From positions 1-44,107 of the forward strand of contig CAMYAE010000016.1 of the NCBI GenBank assembly GCA_947253655.1: a stretch of 44,107 nucleotides of DNA. The letters run 5' to 3'. Below the pieces are notes generated by a model, which was not told the DNA's origin, did not search any database, and saw only the letters and a program-made list of their open reading frames with translations. Origin of the DNA: an uncultured Bacteroidales bacterium. GTDB lineage: Bacteria > Bacteroidota > Bacteroidia > Bacteroidales > UBA932. A program made the translations under genes and the position numbers. This document shows positions 25,077-34,221 of the stretch, in pieces (position 1 is the stretch's first letter; every line of letters starts with the position of its first letter).

Positions 25077-25895
25077 TTATTCCTTATCGAAATCGGAGTT
25101 TACGATTATTCTTCCGCAATGCTCGCAGATAACAAGTTTCTTATTGGAATTTATATCAACTATTCTCTGCGGGATAATGGTGTTGAAGCAGCCGCCGCAT
25201 GAATTATCGTTATACACGGTCACTACAGCAAGGTGGTTGTGTACACTCTCGCGTATGCGGTCGTATGCACTCATGGTTCTGGCATCAATCTTGGCAGCAC
25301 AGGCAGCCCTTTCGGCACGAAGCTTTTTCTCTTCTTTGGCCGTTGACTCAACTATGTTGTCAAGCTCCTCCTTTTTTGCCTTGAGGTCTTCGCTCCTCAC
25401 ATCAATCTCCTCCTTAAGATCTTCCAAATTGCTCTTGTGCTCGGCAATCCTGAATTTTGCCTCATCGATATTCTTTTCCGCAATCTGTTTCAGATACCCC
25501 TGATTCTCGATTTCTTTATTTATAGAATCGAACTCGCGGCTGTTTGTGATGTTCTCAAGCTGTTTCTGGTATTTGGAGGTCTGGGCATCGCATTCGAGGA
25601 TGCTTTCCTTGTTGTTGGCAATGGCTGTCGTAAGTCCTGCCATCTCATCGGTAATGGAAGCGGCCTTGACCTGCATTGCCGCAAGCTCTTCTTCGAGAGC
25701 GTTGACCTCATCCGGCAATTCGCCTCTGAGTTGGAGTATCTTGTCAATTTCCGTATCCGCTTTCTGCAACGAGTAAAGGGTTTTCAACTTCTCTTCCACG
25801 CTCAATTCGGAATCGGCAAAGTTCTTCTGAATGGAAACGAAAGTCTCTCTTTGATCTATAGGAGTCTCTACTTTTTTGATTTTCTTAGTAGCCAT
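25077..25895 (-). CDS. Coiled-coil protein with C-terminal C4 zinc ribbon
   Basis: The 272-residue protein consists of a long coiled coil (about 40-205) and a C-terminal zinc ribbon whose cysteines lie in SCGGCFNTIIP and ICEHCGRIIVN. This is the C4-type zinc-ribbon family related to CT398/CdsZ. The lysine-rich N-terminus (MATKKIKKVETP) is cytoplasmic. Proposed roles for relatives are in scaffolding or nucleic-acid handling; the function here is unknown. A promoter box at 25929-25936 precedes it, so it probably starts the dnaB-rnf transcription unit. Confidence 0.85.
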   Translation of the reverse strand: MATKKIKKVETPIDQRETFVSIQKNFADSELSVEEKLKTLYSLQKADTEIDKILQLRGELPDEVNALEEELAAMQVKAASITDEMAGLTTAIANNKESILECDAQTSKYQKQLENITNSREFDSINKEIENQGYLKQIAEKNIDEAKFRIAEHKSNLEDLKEEIDVRSEDLKAKKEELDNIVESTAKEEKKLRAERAACAAKIDARTMSAYDRIRESVHNHLAVVTVYNDNSCGGCFNTIIPQRIVDINSNKKLVICEHCGRIIVNSDFDKE

Positions 25896-25928
25896 ATTGT
25901 ATATATAAATTTATCTGTATCAGAATTG

Positions 25929-25963
25929 CAAAGTTAGGAATTTTTTCGTTATCTCATAACGAA
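25929..25963 (-). promoter_or_regulatory. Promoter box with overlapping inverted repeat upstream of the zinc-ribbon gene
   Basis: TAACTTTG (25929-25936, minus strand) matches TAnnTTTG. TTCGTTAT-CTC-ATAACGAA (25945-25963) is a perfect 8-bp inverted repeat spanning the expected spacer/-33 region and the merR-like stop codon. It lacks a T run on the side needed to be a terminator of the upstream gene, so an operator is possible. Confidence 0.45.
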
Positions 25964-26271
25964 GATCTGATTTCCTCAAGCTGCTTTTTAATCTCCCTCA
26001 AGGAGTCGATAACTTTTACCCTGTCTTCTACGGACTTTCTGTCTGCAGACAGGCGTTTTGCAGCCCCGTCGAGTGTCATACCTTTCTCTTTTATAAGCAG
26101 ATGCAGCTGTTTAAGGACCTCTATATCCTCTTTTGTGTACAGCCTGTTTCCTTTGGCGTTCCTGCGAGGTTTCAGAAACTTCGGAAAATTGTTGGTCCAA
26201 AACCTGACAAGGGACGTGCTTTCCCCAATGATGTCAGAAACTTCTCCGATTGTGTAGTATAGTTTATCCAT
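25954..26271 (-). CDS. Small MerR-family regulator
   Basis: The 105-residue protein has a MerR-type helix-turn-helix (LYYTIGEVSDIIGESTSLVRFW, about 4-25), the wing (NRLYTKEDIEVLKQL) and a C-terminal helix for dimerisation. It lacks any ligand-binding domain. Such short MerR-like proteins are widely conserved in Bacteroidota next to M23 peptidases and dnaB-region genes; the target is unknown. It is 12 bases downstream of the second M23 gene and is probably cotranscribed with it. Confidence 0.85.
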   Translation of the reverse strand: MDKLYYTIGEVSDIIGESTSLVRFWTNNFPKFLKPRRNAKGNRLYTKEDIEVLKQLHLLIKEKGMTLDGAAKRLSADRKSVEDRVKVIDSLREIKKQLEEIRSSL

Positions 26272-26283
26272 AACAGTATATAT

Positions 26284-27231
26284 TTAGTCCAAAGACTGTT
26301 CAGTCGTCACCGACATATAGGCCACTCCCGCATACTCCTTTGGAGTCAACGACAAAAAGAGATAGTTAACGGGATCCATTACCTTCCCGTCCTTAATCAC
26401 CTCATAATGCAGATGAGGAGCAAAGGATTTTCCGGAAATGCCCACCTCTCCTATTTTCATTCCTCTTTCCACTTTCTTGCCCTTTGCGACATCAATGTTC
26501 CCCAAATGGGCATATCTTGTGACATAGCCGTTCCCGTGATCGATTTCAACCACATTACCCAAGCCCTTTCCGGAGCGTATGACATCCTTCACAATGCCGT
26601 CGGCGGTGGCCAATACGATATCGCCCTGCCCTGCCAGAAGATCCAACCCGTCATGCTGAGACATCACCTTATAGAAAGGACTGAGCTTCATGCCGACTGA
26701 CGCACCTGTCTTGGCGTATGTAAGGTCGGCCAATGGGGACTCCATAGGCGGTATAGGCTTTTGTCCGGAAGCCAAGGCTGAAAAGACGGCCTGAAGGTTT
26801 TTCTCGACATGCCCGGCAGCTTCCGTAAGCTTGTCCAGCTTGTTTTGAGTATACACAAAGACATAGGCTCCCTCGGCATCATCGGCACCCGGATTAAAAC
26901 CCATTGTCATGTTCACATCGGTAGATGGGGCTTCCGTATGGAAAATTCTCTCGTATATGTAGTTGTCCCGATATTGGAGATCCTTTATTACATCTTCCAC
27001 AAGTTCTTGTCTCTCAACAAGTTCGGAATAAAGTTTTTCATACATCTTATTCTCCCGCCTCAACCTTTTTTCGTCTCCCGTGCTTATAAACAACGAGACC
27101 ACAATATAGTACAGAACAGCGATTGAAGCAGACGCAACAAACCATTTCAACGCACTCCACAGAATGCCTCTGAAAGATCTCGTGACTTTTTTTATGTCAA
27201 AATTGTCTTTGTCGAACTCGTACCTTGTCAT
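26284..27231 (-). CDS. Membrane-anchored M23 family metallopeptidase
   Basis: The 315-residue protein has one N-terminal membrane helix (about 31-50), a coiled-coil stretch (about 55-95) and a C-terminal LytM/M23 domain. Zinc-binding and catalytic residues are intact: His193 and Asp197 (HDGLD), His242 (YAHLG), and His273/His275 (PHLHYE). It should cut peptide crosslinks of peptidoglycan, working at the outer face of the inner membrane. It follows its paralogue with a gap of one base. Confidence 0.93.
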   Translation of the reverse strand: MTRYEFDKDNFDIKKVTRSFRGILWSALKWFVASASIAVLYYIVVSLFISTGDEKRLRRENKMYEKLYSELVERQELVEDVIKDLQYRDNYIYERIFHTEAPSTDVNMTMGFNPGADDAEGAYVFVYTQNKLDKLTEAAGHVEKNLQAVFSALASGQKPIPPMESPLADLTYAKTGASVGMKLSPFYKVMSQHDGLDLLAGQGDIVLATADGIVKDVIRSGKGLGNVVEIDHGNGYVTRYAHLGNIDVAKGKKVERGMKIGEVGISGKSFAPHLHYEVIKDGKVMDPVNYLFLSLTPKEYAGVAYMSVTTEQSLD

Positions 27232-27232
27232 A

Positions 27233-28243
27233 TTACATCTTGACCTTCCGATGCGGCCTGACTATTATGTTTTTGGACTCGGAAGCCGCCTTAGCGACCA
27301 TTGCCTCATACTCTCTCACCGGCATATCCAAGTCAAAATAGTTTTTGGGATTTATATAATTGTGCCTGTATATCACTTCATAATGCAGATGAGGACCTGA
27401 AGACCTGCCGGTTTTTCCCGTATCCCCAATATTCTCCCCCCTCTTTATCTTCATGCCCTCGGCGACGTATATATTGCTCAAATGGGCATATCTTGTCTTA
27501 TAGCCGAAACCATGGTCTATCAATATGGAATTCCCATATCCGAAAAGCTCAAAACTTACTTTCTCGACTACGCCGTCCCCGGTGGCATATACCGGATTAC
27601 CTATCTTGCAGGCGAAATCCATACCCGTATGCATTTTGGTCATGCCCGTAAAAGGATCGGAGCGATAGCCGAAAGGGCTGGCCAGACGAAACCTGGAGGC
27701 ATCGGTGCTCAAAGGTAGGATTGCCGGTATGCAGGATGCCATATCACCGGCCTTTTTGGAATATGCCTCCACCTCGTCGAAAGACTTGCTCTGCACATAT
27801 ACCTTTTTTGTAAGGACATCCAGCCTGACCGTAGTTTTCCTCAGAAGCGAGTTTTCAGGCAGGATATTAAGATATTCATATCTATCCACCCCGCCGAAAC
27901 CGGCATTTCTGATTTCGGGGGCTATATCATTAAGTCCGAATATATTACGGTAGATATCATTGTCCCTGACCTCAAGCCCTATAAGGGCGTCATCGTATCT
28001 GTCAAGGCGAGAGTTCATAAGTTCCAGCCGGGATGTCCATTCCGCGTTTTTCATTTTCAGGAATGCCGTTTTCGGCGGCTCGATTCCAAGCACGGAATAG
28101 AATATCCAGAAATAGAATATGGCTATTGCCCCCGACGCGAGCACGAAAAGCAGCCCTCGCCAAAAACGAGAGCTAACCGACATTTCTTCCACCTCGTAAA
28201 GTAAGGTCTTAGTGTTCAGTCTGTATTTTTTTCTTTCCGTCAT
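27233..28243 (-). CDS. Membrane-anchored M23 family metallopeptidase (paralogue)
   Basis: The 336-residue protein has the same plan as the next gene: one membrane helix (about 29-51), a helical linker (60-100), and an M23 domain with His205/Asp209 (HTGMD), His254 (YAHLS) and His285/His287 (PHLHYE), all intact. The two are tandem paralogues. On the minus strand a TATATTTG box (28248-28255) ends only four bases before the ATG at 28243, so the mRNA may be leaderless or the true start may be lower down. Confidence 0.92.
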   Translation of the reverse strand: MTERKKYRLNTKTLLYEVEEMSVSSRFWRGLLFVLASGAIAIFYFWIFYSVLGIEPPKTAFLKMKNAEWTSRLELMNSRLDRYDDALIGLEVRDNDIYRNIFGLNDIAPEIRNAGFGGVDRYEYLNILPENSLLRKTTVRLDVLTKKVYVQSKSFDEVEAYSKKAGDMASCIPAILPLSTDASRFRLASPFGYRSDPFTGMTKMHTGMDFACKIGNPVYATGDGVVEKVSFELFGYGNSILIDHGFGYKTRYAHLSNIYVAEGMKIKRGENIGDTGKTGRSSGPHLHYEVIYRHNYINPKNYFDLDMPVREYEAMVAKAASESKNIIVRPHRKVKM

Positions 28244-28247
28244 ATCG

Positions 28248-28285
28248 CAAATATAGTCTATTTTGCGGAAATTATTGTAATTTTG
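28248..28285. promoter_or_regulatory. Divergent promoter boxes for the M23 genes and alaS
   Basis: TATATTTG on the minus strand (28248-28255) serves the M23 operon, and TAATTTTG on the plus strand (28278-28285) serves alaS. Both match TAnnTTTG. No convincing -33 element is found for either at the standard spacing. Confidence 0.5.
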
Positions 28286-28385
28286 TATTCTCTCCGGAAA
28301 TGGCTCTGTTTCAAATGTAAAATCCGTGCCAAGGAGGGAATTTTATATTTATTAAAAGAAAATAAAAATTTATTAAAGAATAGAT

Positions 28386-31001
28386 ATGACGTCAAAGGAA
28401 ATCAGGAAGACGTACCTGGAATTCTTCAAATCCAAAGGCCATACCATTGTGCCGTCTGCACCAATGGTGATTAAAAACGATCCGACACTCATGTTCACGA
28501 ATGCCGGAATGAACCAGTTCAAGGATATTTTCTTAGGCAACACAACTCCAAAGTTCAAAAGGGCAACTGACTCGCAGAAATGCTTGAGAGTCAGTGGCAA
28601 ACACAATGACCTCGAAGCTGTGGGGCACGACGGGAGGCATCACACGATGTTCGAAATGCTCGGAAACTGGAGCTTCGGAGATTATTTCAAGACCGAAGCC
28701 ATAGACTGGGCTTGGGAGCTGCTGTCGGATGTATATAAAATAGACAAGACAAAACTCTACGCCACCGTATTCGAAGGCGACAAGGCTGACGGGACAGAAG
28801 CCGACCTCGAAGCCAAGGAAGCCTGGCTCAAGCATCTTCCGGCCGATCATATTATACCCGGCAACAAGCATGACAATTTCTGGGAAATGGGAGACACGGG
28901 TCCATGCGGTCCTTGCAGTGAAATCCATATCGACCTGAGAAGCGACGAGGAAATCGCAAAGGTGCCGGGAAAGGACCTTGTGAACACAGACAATGACGAT
29001 GTCATAGAAATATGGAATCTTGTCTTCATGCAATACAACAGGAAAGCCAACGGTGAGCTGGAGTTGCTGCCGCACAGAAATATAGATACCGGCATGGGAT
29101 TCGAAAGGCTTTGCATGGTGCTACAAGGCAAGAAAAGCAATTACGACACAGATATTTTCAGTGGCTGCATAAATAGAATAGAAGAACTATCAGGACGCAA
29201 ATACCATGAAGACGCAAAAACGGAAGTTGCGATGAGGGTAATTGCAGACCATATCAGGGCAATTGCGTTTTCGATTGCCGACGGGCAGCTGCCGTCTAAC
29301 GTAAAGGCAGGCTACGTTATAAGAAGAATACTCCGGCGTGCGGTACGCTACGGCTACACTTTCCTCGGATTTAACGAGCCTTTCCTTTGCAGGTTGGTGG
29401 ACAGGCTGGTGGAGGATATGGGGGAAGCCTATCCGGAACTTACTGCCCAGAAGCAGCTGATTGAGAGCGTAATAAGGGAGGAGGAAATGGCGTTCCTGCA
29501 CACTCTCGACAGGGGCATAAGGCTAATGGAAGACTATATGGCGAAATCAGGCGACAATAAGAGGATTTCCGGAGAAGACGCCTTTGTGCTCTATGACACT
29601 TTCGGTTTTCCTCTTGACCTTACCGAACTTATAGCGAACGAGAACGGTTTCACCGTAGATATTGACGGCTTCAATGCTGAAATGGCAAAACAGAAAGACA
29701 GGGCACGCAATGCCACAGCCAACGAGTTCGGAGACTGGACCGAATACAATAGCGGAGAAGAATCCGTCTTTTTGGGCTATGACAGCACGGATATCGACGG
29801 TGTGAAGATGATAAAACAACGCACCGTCAAACAGAAGAACAAAACATTCTACCAGTTGGTGTTCGACAAAACTCCTTTCTATGCGGAAATGGGCGGCCAG
29901 GTAGGAGATACCGGCCATATCGTCTCGGAAAGCGGGGAGAAAATAAACATTCTCAACACGATTAAGGAGAACAACCTTACGATACACCTGGCAGAGCGTA
30001 TTCCGTCGGACTGTAGCGGTAAGTTCTCACTTCACGTAGATGCCGAAAGACGCAAGAAGACAGCAAACAACCACACTGCAACCCACCTTCTCGATTATGC
30101 ACTCCGGTCAATCCTCGGAAAGCACGTAGAGCAGAAAGGCTCGTTTGTCGGTCCGGACTACTTCCGCTTCGACTTTTCCCATTTCTCAAAAATGACGGAA
30201 GAAGAGATAGAGCTTACCGAGAAAATGGTAAACCGCCTGATCAGAGAGGACAATCCGCTCGAAGAAAACCGGGAAGCCACTATGGAAGAGGCTATGGACA
30301 TGGGTGCCATTGCCCTTTTCGGGGAAAAATACGGTGACAAGGTTAGGGTCGTGAAATTCGGAGACTCCATTGAACTTTGCGGCGGAACGCATACGAAGGC
30401 GACAGGGCGTATAGGGCTGTTCAAAATCGTGTCCGAAGGAGCCGTGGCCGCCGGAGTCCGACGTATTGAAGCAGTTACCGGCGAGGCGGCTGAACAAATG
30501 GTCTATGACCTACAAAATACGGTAAGGTCTGCAAAGAGCTTTTTCAACAACACCCCGGATCTGAACGGAGCAATAAAGAAGACAGTTGAGGAAAATTCCG
30601 CATACAAAAAGGAGATTGAGGCATATATGCAAGAAAAAGCCGTTGCTTCGGCCAGAAGCCTTGCCGCCGCAGCCGAAACCGTAAACGGCATCAGAATTAT
30701 CAGGTTTACCAGTTCGGAAGACCCTGCAATAGTTAAAAACATTGCCGGTACTCTTATGAAAGAGGAAAAAGGCCTTGCTTTTGCAGGAGCGTTCGAATAT
30801 GGCGGAAAACCTCAACTCGTGCTGATGTACACAAGCGATCTGACAGCAGCAGGCAAAGACGCAGGCAAAGACATCAGGCTCGCCGCCAAACATATTAAGG
30901 GAGGCGGAGGAGGTCAGCCCGGAATGGCGACTGCCGGAGGCAAAGACGTAGCCGGTCTCAAAGCCGCTTTGGATGAAATGGCAGCAAACGCAACGAAATA
31001 G
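28386..31001 (+). CDS. alaS: Alanyl-tRNA synthetase
   Basis: The 871-residue protein has the class II catalytic core near the start (HHTMFEMLGNWSFGDYF at 85-101), the editing-domain zinc site (HTATH near 563 and CGGTH near 665), and the C-terminal DHHA1 domain ending in GGGGGQPGMATAGG. It attaches alanine to tRNA-Ala and clears mischarged serine or glycine. It is full length. About 100 bases of leader lie between the promoter box and the start. Its TAG stop shares one base with the GTG start of the next gene. Confidence 0.97.
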   Translation: MTSKEIRKTYLEFFKSKGHTIVPSAPMVIKNDPTLMFTNAGMNQFKDIFLGNTTPKFKRATDSQKCLRVSGKHNDLEAVGHDGRHHTMFEMLGNWSFGDYFKTEAIDWAWELLSDVYKIDKTKLYATVFEGDKADGTEADLEAKEAWLKHLPADHIIPGNKHDNFWEMGDTGPCGPCSEIHIDLRSDEEIAKVPGKDLVNTDNDDVIEIWNLVFMQYNRKANGELELLPHRNIDTGMGFERLCMVLQGKKSNYDTDIFSGCINRIEELSGRKYHEDAKTEVAMRVIADHIRAIAFSIADGQLPSNVKAGYVIRRILRRAVRYGYTFLGFNEPFLCRLVDRLVEDMGEAYPELTAQKQLIESVIREEEMAFLHTLDRGIRLMEDYMAKSGDNKRISGEDAFVLYDTFGFPLDLTELIANENGFTVDIDGFNAEMAKQKDRARNATANEFGDWTEYNSGEESVFLGYDSTDIDGVKMIKQRTVKQKNKTFYQLVFDKTPFYAEMGGQVGDTGHIVSESGEKINILNTIKENNLTIHLAERIPSDCSGKFSLHVDAERRKKTANNHTATHLLDYALRSILGKHVEQKGSFVGPDYFRFDFSHFSKMTEEEIELTEKMVNRLIREDNPLEENREATMEEAMDMGAIALFGEKYGDKVRVVKFGDSIELCGGTHTKATGRIGLFKIVSEGAVAAGVRRIEAVTGEAAEQMVYDLQNTVRSAKSFFNNTPDLNGAIKKTVEENSAYKKEIEAYMQEKAVASARSLAAAAETVNGIRIIRFTSSEDPAIVKNIAGTLMKEEKGLAFAGAFEYGGKPQLVLMYTSDLTAAGKDAGKDIRLAAKHIKGGGGGQPGMATAGGKDVAGLKAALDEMAANATK

Positions 31002-33499
31002 TGAAGAAACTCGACCAGTTCATATTGAAGTCGTTTATAGGACCGTTTTTCGCGATCCTGCTCGTTGTCGTCTTCATATTGATAATGCAATTCCTTTGGG
31101 TGTATATCGATGAATTGGTCGGTAAAGGTTTGGGCGTCAAGGTAATACTTGAATTTATGGGTTGGGGCGGTGCGACAATGCTGCCATTGGCCCTGCCGCT
31201 TGCCACCTTGCTTGCATCTGTGATGACAATCGGGCAGATGGCGGAAAACAGCGAGCTGATTGCCATGAAATCGGCCGGCATCTCCCTCGCCAGAGTGATG
31301 GTGCCGCTGATGCTGGCCTCCGGCATGATAACCGTAGGTACATTCTTCGTTGTCAATAACCTTGTCCCGGTGTCCTATAACAAGATATTCACCCTCCGTG
31401 ACGATATAGGCAGGACGAAATCGGAAATAAACATACCGACAGGGACATTCTACGACGGCATTGAGGGCTATATTCTCAGAATCAACTCCAAAGACAAGGA
31501 AAGCGATGTCATGCATGGGGTTATGGTCTATGACCACTCCAACAGCAAAGGCAACACCAATCTGACATTGGCCGAATCCGGCACTATAAGGATGTCCAAG
31601 ACAAAAGACTATCTGACATTCCAGCTCTTCGACGGGGTCAATTACCAGGAGACCAACACCAAGCACTATGGCGACACCACCCTGCAGCTTCAGAAAATTG
31701 AATTCACCCGACAGGAAATGATTATACCTCTGCATAATTATGCCTTCAAGAAGTCCGGGGACGCAAAATTCGGAGACAACGTAAGGGCAATGCCTCTTGG
31801 CCGTCTCGTAGTGAGCAAAGATTCGGTGAAAATTCGCAAAGACTCCATAACAGCAGCCCAAATCAATTATTTTCTTAAAAACAGGTCTTTGCAATACAGC
31901 AACCAGTTGGACACTTCCGCAATTTTCAACGGCAGGGTAAAATATGACATGACCGGCTTCGGGACCTGGTCGGACAGGCAGCAGGAGAGAATAGCCTACC
32001 AAGATGCGGCTGTGAGGGCAAATGACATTGCCACAATGCTGAAATCCAACGGCAATGAGGTCTATGTGGACTTCAGGACACTTATTGCCGCCAAGGTGGA
32101 AATTCTGAAAAAGTTCGCCGTTGCTTTCATGTGTCTGATATTGTTCTTCATAGGAGCTCCTATCGGCTCATTCAACAATAAAAAAGGCGGACTTGGAGTA
32201 TCTATCATCATCGCCGTCCTGTTTTTCGTGCTATATTGGGTTGTAGACATTACCGGAAACAAGCTTTCAAGAGACGGTACCGTTTCGGCGGCAATAGGAG
32301 TTTTCATATCTTCCGCCGTGCTGCTGCCAATAGGTATGTACCTGTCATGGAAAGCAGTCAGAGACTCGGCCGTATTCAGGACGGAGAACTTCGGGACCTG
32401 GTGGAGAAAAACAAAAGCCAAGATTATGAGTATATTCAAGAAAACAAGAATTGTCTATATGGGGACACCGGAATTTGCCGTAGCCCCTTTAGATGCCCTT
32501 ATACGGAATAAGTACAATGTGGTCGGGGTTGTAACAGTAGCGGACAAGCCGAGCGGGCGGGGTCTGAAAGTCAATGAAAGTGCAGTAAAGAAATATGCTG
32601 TAGAACATGGAATCCCTGTACTTCAGCCGATTAAGTTGAAAGATCCTGAATTCCTGGAACAACTGGCCGCATTTAAGGCGGACTTATTCGTAGTGGTGGC
32701 TTTCAGGATGCTCCCGGCAGAAGTGTGGAAAATGCCGTCGTTGGGCACTTTCAATCTCCATGCAGCCTTGCTGCCGCAATACCGTGGAGCTGCACCTATA
32801 AACTGGGCTGTGATTAACGGGGAAAAGAGAACGGGAGTCACTACTTTCATGATTGACGAAAATATAGATACAGGAGGGATTATCCTACGTCAGAGTTGCG
32901 AAATAGACGAAAACGACAATGCCGGCGATGTCCACGACAAGCTTATGGAAATAGGTGCCGATCTTGTGCTACAGACAACGGAGGGCATTATCGAAAGAAG
33001 TGTGGAGACCAGAGTGCAGAGGAGCTTTATCCAAGGCTCTGAAGTGCTTAAGCCTGCGCCGAAACTTACTAAAGAGCTGTGCAGCATCGACTGGAACGAC
33101 TCGACGAAAAACATATACAATCTCATACGTGGGCTCAGCCCATACCCTGCCGCATTCACCACATTGTCGGAAAGCTCTTCTGACGAATCCGGCGGCGGCC
33201 TCTCCTCAGGCGGACTTCAGTTGAAGATATTTGCTGTCGAGAAGGTTACAGAAGAAGAGTTAGAGGAGATGAAAGATGCTTCCGGATTGCAGGCGTTCAG
33301 TCCCGGATGTATTCTTTCCAACGGAAAGTCTTATTTTGCGATATGCGCCGAGGACGGAGCCGTCTCCGTAAAAGACATGCAGCTCGCCGGAAAAAAGAGG
33401 ATGAAAGTTGATGCTTTCCTTGCCGGTTTCAGAAATCCTGCCGGATATAAGGCTGTTTGCGGCACTTCCAAATCGGAAATTGCAAAAACTTTAGTATAA
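31001..33499 (+). CDS. LptG/LptF-type permease fused to methionyl-tRNA formyltransferase
   Basis: One uninterrupted 832-residue frame encodes two proteins normally separate. Residues 1-475 are a YjgP/YjgQ (LptF/LptG) lipopolysaccharide-transport permease: three N-terminal helices, a beta-rich periplasmic domain, and three C-terminal helices (about 365-450). Residues 476-832 are a methionyl-tRNA formyltransferase: MGTPEFAV, catalytic Asn585/His587 (FNLHAALLPQYRGAAPIN) and Asp623 (IDTGG), plus the C-terminal tRNA-binding domain (ELCSIDWND) with a Ser/Gly-rich insert. There is no stop between them; an in-frame ATG at 32426 could start Fmt alone. The start is GTG at 31001, overlapping alaS by one base. 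A lost stop codon or a sequence error is the alternative to a real fusion. Confidence 0.85.
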   Translation: MKKLDQFILKSFIGPFFAILLVVVFILIMQFLWVYIDELVGKGLGVKVILEFMGWGGATMLPLALPLATLLASVMTIGQMAENSELIAMKSAGISLARVMVPLMLASGMITVGTFFVVNNLVPVSYNKIFTLRDDIGRTKSEINIPTGTFYDGIEGYILRINSKDKESDVMHGVMVYDHSNSKGNTNLTLAESGTIRMSKTKDYLTFQLFDGVNYQETNTKHYGDTTLQLQKIEFTRQEMIIPLHNYAFKKSGDAKFGDNVRAMPLGRLVVSKDSVKIRKDSITAAQINYFLKNRSLQYSNQLDTSAIFNGRVKYDMTGFGTWSDRQQERIAYQDAAVRANDIATMLKSNGNEVYVDFRTLIAAKVEILKKFAVAFMCLILFFIGAPIGSFNNKKGGLGVSIIIAVLFFVLYWVVDITGNKLSRDGTVSAAIGVFISSAVLLPIGMYLSWKAVRDSAVFRTENFGTWWRKTKAKIMSIFKKTRIVYMGTPEFAVAPLDALIRNKYNVVGVVTVADKPSGRGLKVNESAVKKYAVEHGIPVLQPIKLKDPEFLEQLAAFKADLFVVVAFRMLPAEVWKMPSLGTFNLHAALLPQYRGAAPINWAVINGEKRTGVTTFMIDENIDTGGIILRQSCEIDENDNAGDVHDKLMEIGADLVLQTTEGIIERSVETRVQRSFIQGSEVLKPAPKLTKELCSIDWNDSTKNIYNLIRGLSPYPAAFTTLSESSSDESGGGLSSGGLQLKIFAVEKVTEEELEEMKDASGLQAFSPGCILSNGKSYFAICAEDGAVSVKDMQLAGKKRMKVDAFLAGFRNPAGYKAVCGTSKSEIAKTLV

Positions 33500-34158
33500 T
33501 GGGCAGGACGGCTGTCATAATAGGGGCAGGAGACTTCCCGAAAAAAGAATATCCGAGATACCTTATCGCTTCGGCTGATATTATAGTCTGCTGCGACAGT
33601 GCTTTCGGCACCTGGTTGAAAAGATGTCCGTCCATTTTAGGAGAGTTGAGGCTGCCCGATGCCGTTGTAGGCGACATGGACTCTATCTCCCCCACACTAC
33701 GAAAGAAATATCCTGACATAATGGTGCATATATCCGAACAGGAGTACAATGACCAGACCAAGGCTTTCAAATATGTTATGGAGAATTATAAAGATGTGGA
33801 CCATATCCATATTTTGGGAGCATCGGGAAAGCGCGAAGACCACACAATAGGCAATATGTCCCTGCTCATGGAATATTGCAGGATGTTTGACCTCGGTTGC
33901 GTCTCAGTAGATATGGTTTCCGACTATTCAACGGCTTTCGCAATCACCGGCTCATGCGAGCTTCACGTCGGACAGGGACGGGAGGTCTCCATTTTTTCTC
34001 CTGACAATTCATTGAAAATCAGGTCAAAAGGCCTTGAATGGCCAACCGATGATGTGGTATTTGACAACTGGTGGAAAGCCACTTTGAACAAGGCGTCCGA
34101 AGACGTCATAAGGCTGGAATTCAGCCACAAGAGCCTTGCCCTGATTGTAATGGACTGA
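33499..34158 (+). CDS. Thiamine pyrophosphokinase
   Basis: The 219-residue protein matches thiamine diphosphokinase: VVGDMDSI with the metal-binding aspartates, the NDQTKAFKY segment, GASGKREDHTIGN, and a C-terminal beta domain (GREVSIFSP, LEWPTDD). It transfers pyrophosphate from ATP to thiamine. The ATG at 33499 overlaps the TAA of the fusion gene by one base, giving the expected N-terminus; the longer upstream frame runs inside the previous gene. Together with alaS and the fusion gene it forms a tightly coupled operon. Confidence 0.92.
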   Translation: MGRTAVIIGAGDFPKKEYPRYLIASADIIVCCDSAFGTWLKRCPSILGELRLPDAVVGDMDSISPTLRKKYPDIMVHISEQEYNDQTKAFKYVMENYKDVDHIHILGASGKREDHTIGNMSLLMEYCRMFDLGCVSVDMVSDYSTAFAITGSCELHVGQGREVSIFSPDNSLKIRSKGLEWPTDDVVFDNWWKATLNKASEDVIRLEFSHKSLALIVMD

Positions 34159-34221
34159 TGCCGGGATTATTAATCGCCGGTATTGCATTAACCACGATTT
34201 GCAGATAAAATTTTTGAAATT

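Noticed and set aside
30914..32002. Long minus-strand frame opposite the alaS end and permease
   Set aside because: It overlaps two recognised plus-strand genes over its full length and is a shadow frame.
32426..33499. Separate fmt gene starting at the internal ATG
   Set aside because: No stop codon separates it from the permease, so it is reported as one fused frame; independent initiation remains possible.
34159..34221. Short CCGG-flanked hairpin after the thiamine pyrophosphokinase gene as a terminator
   Set aside because: The stem is interrupted, the loop is very small and no T run follows.
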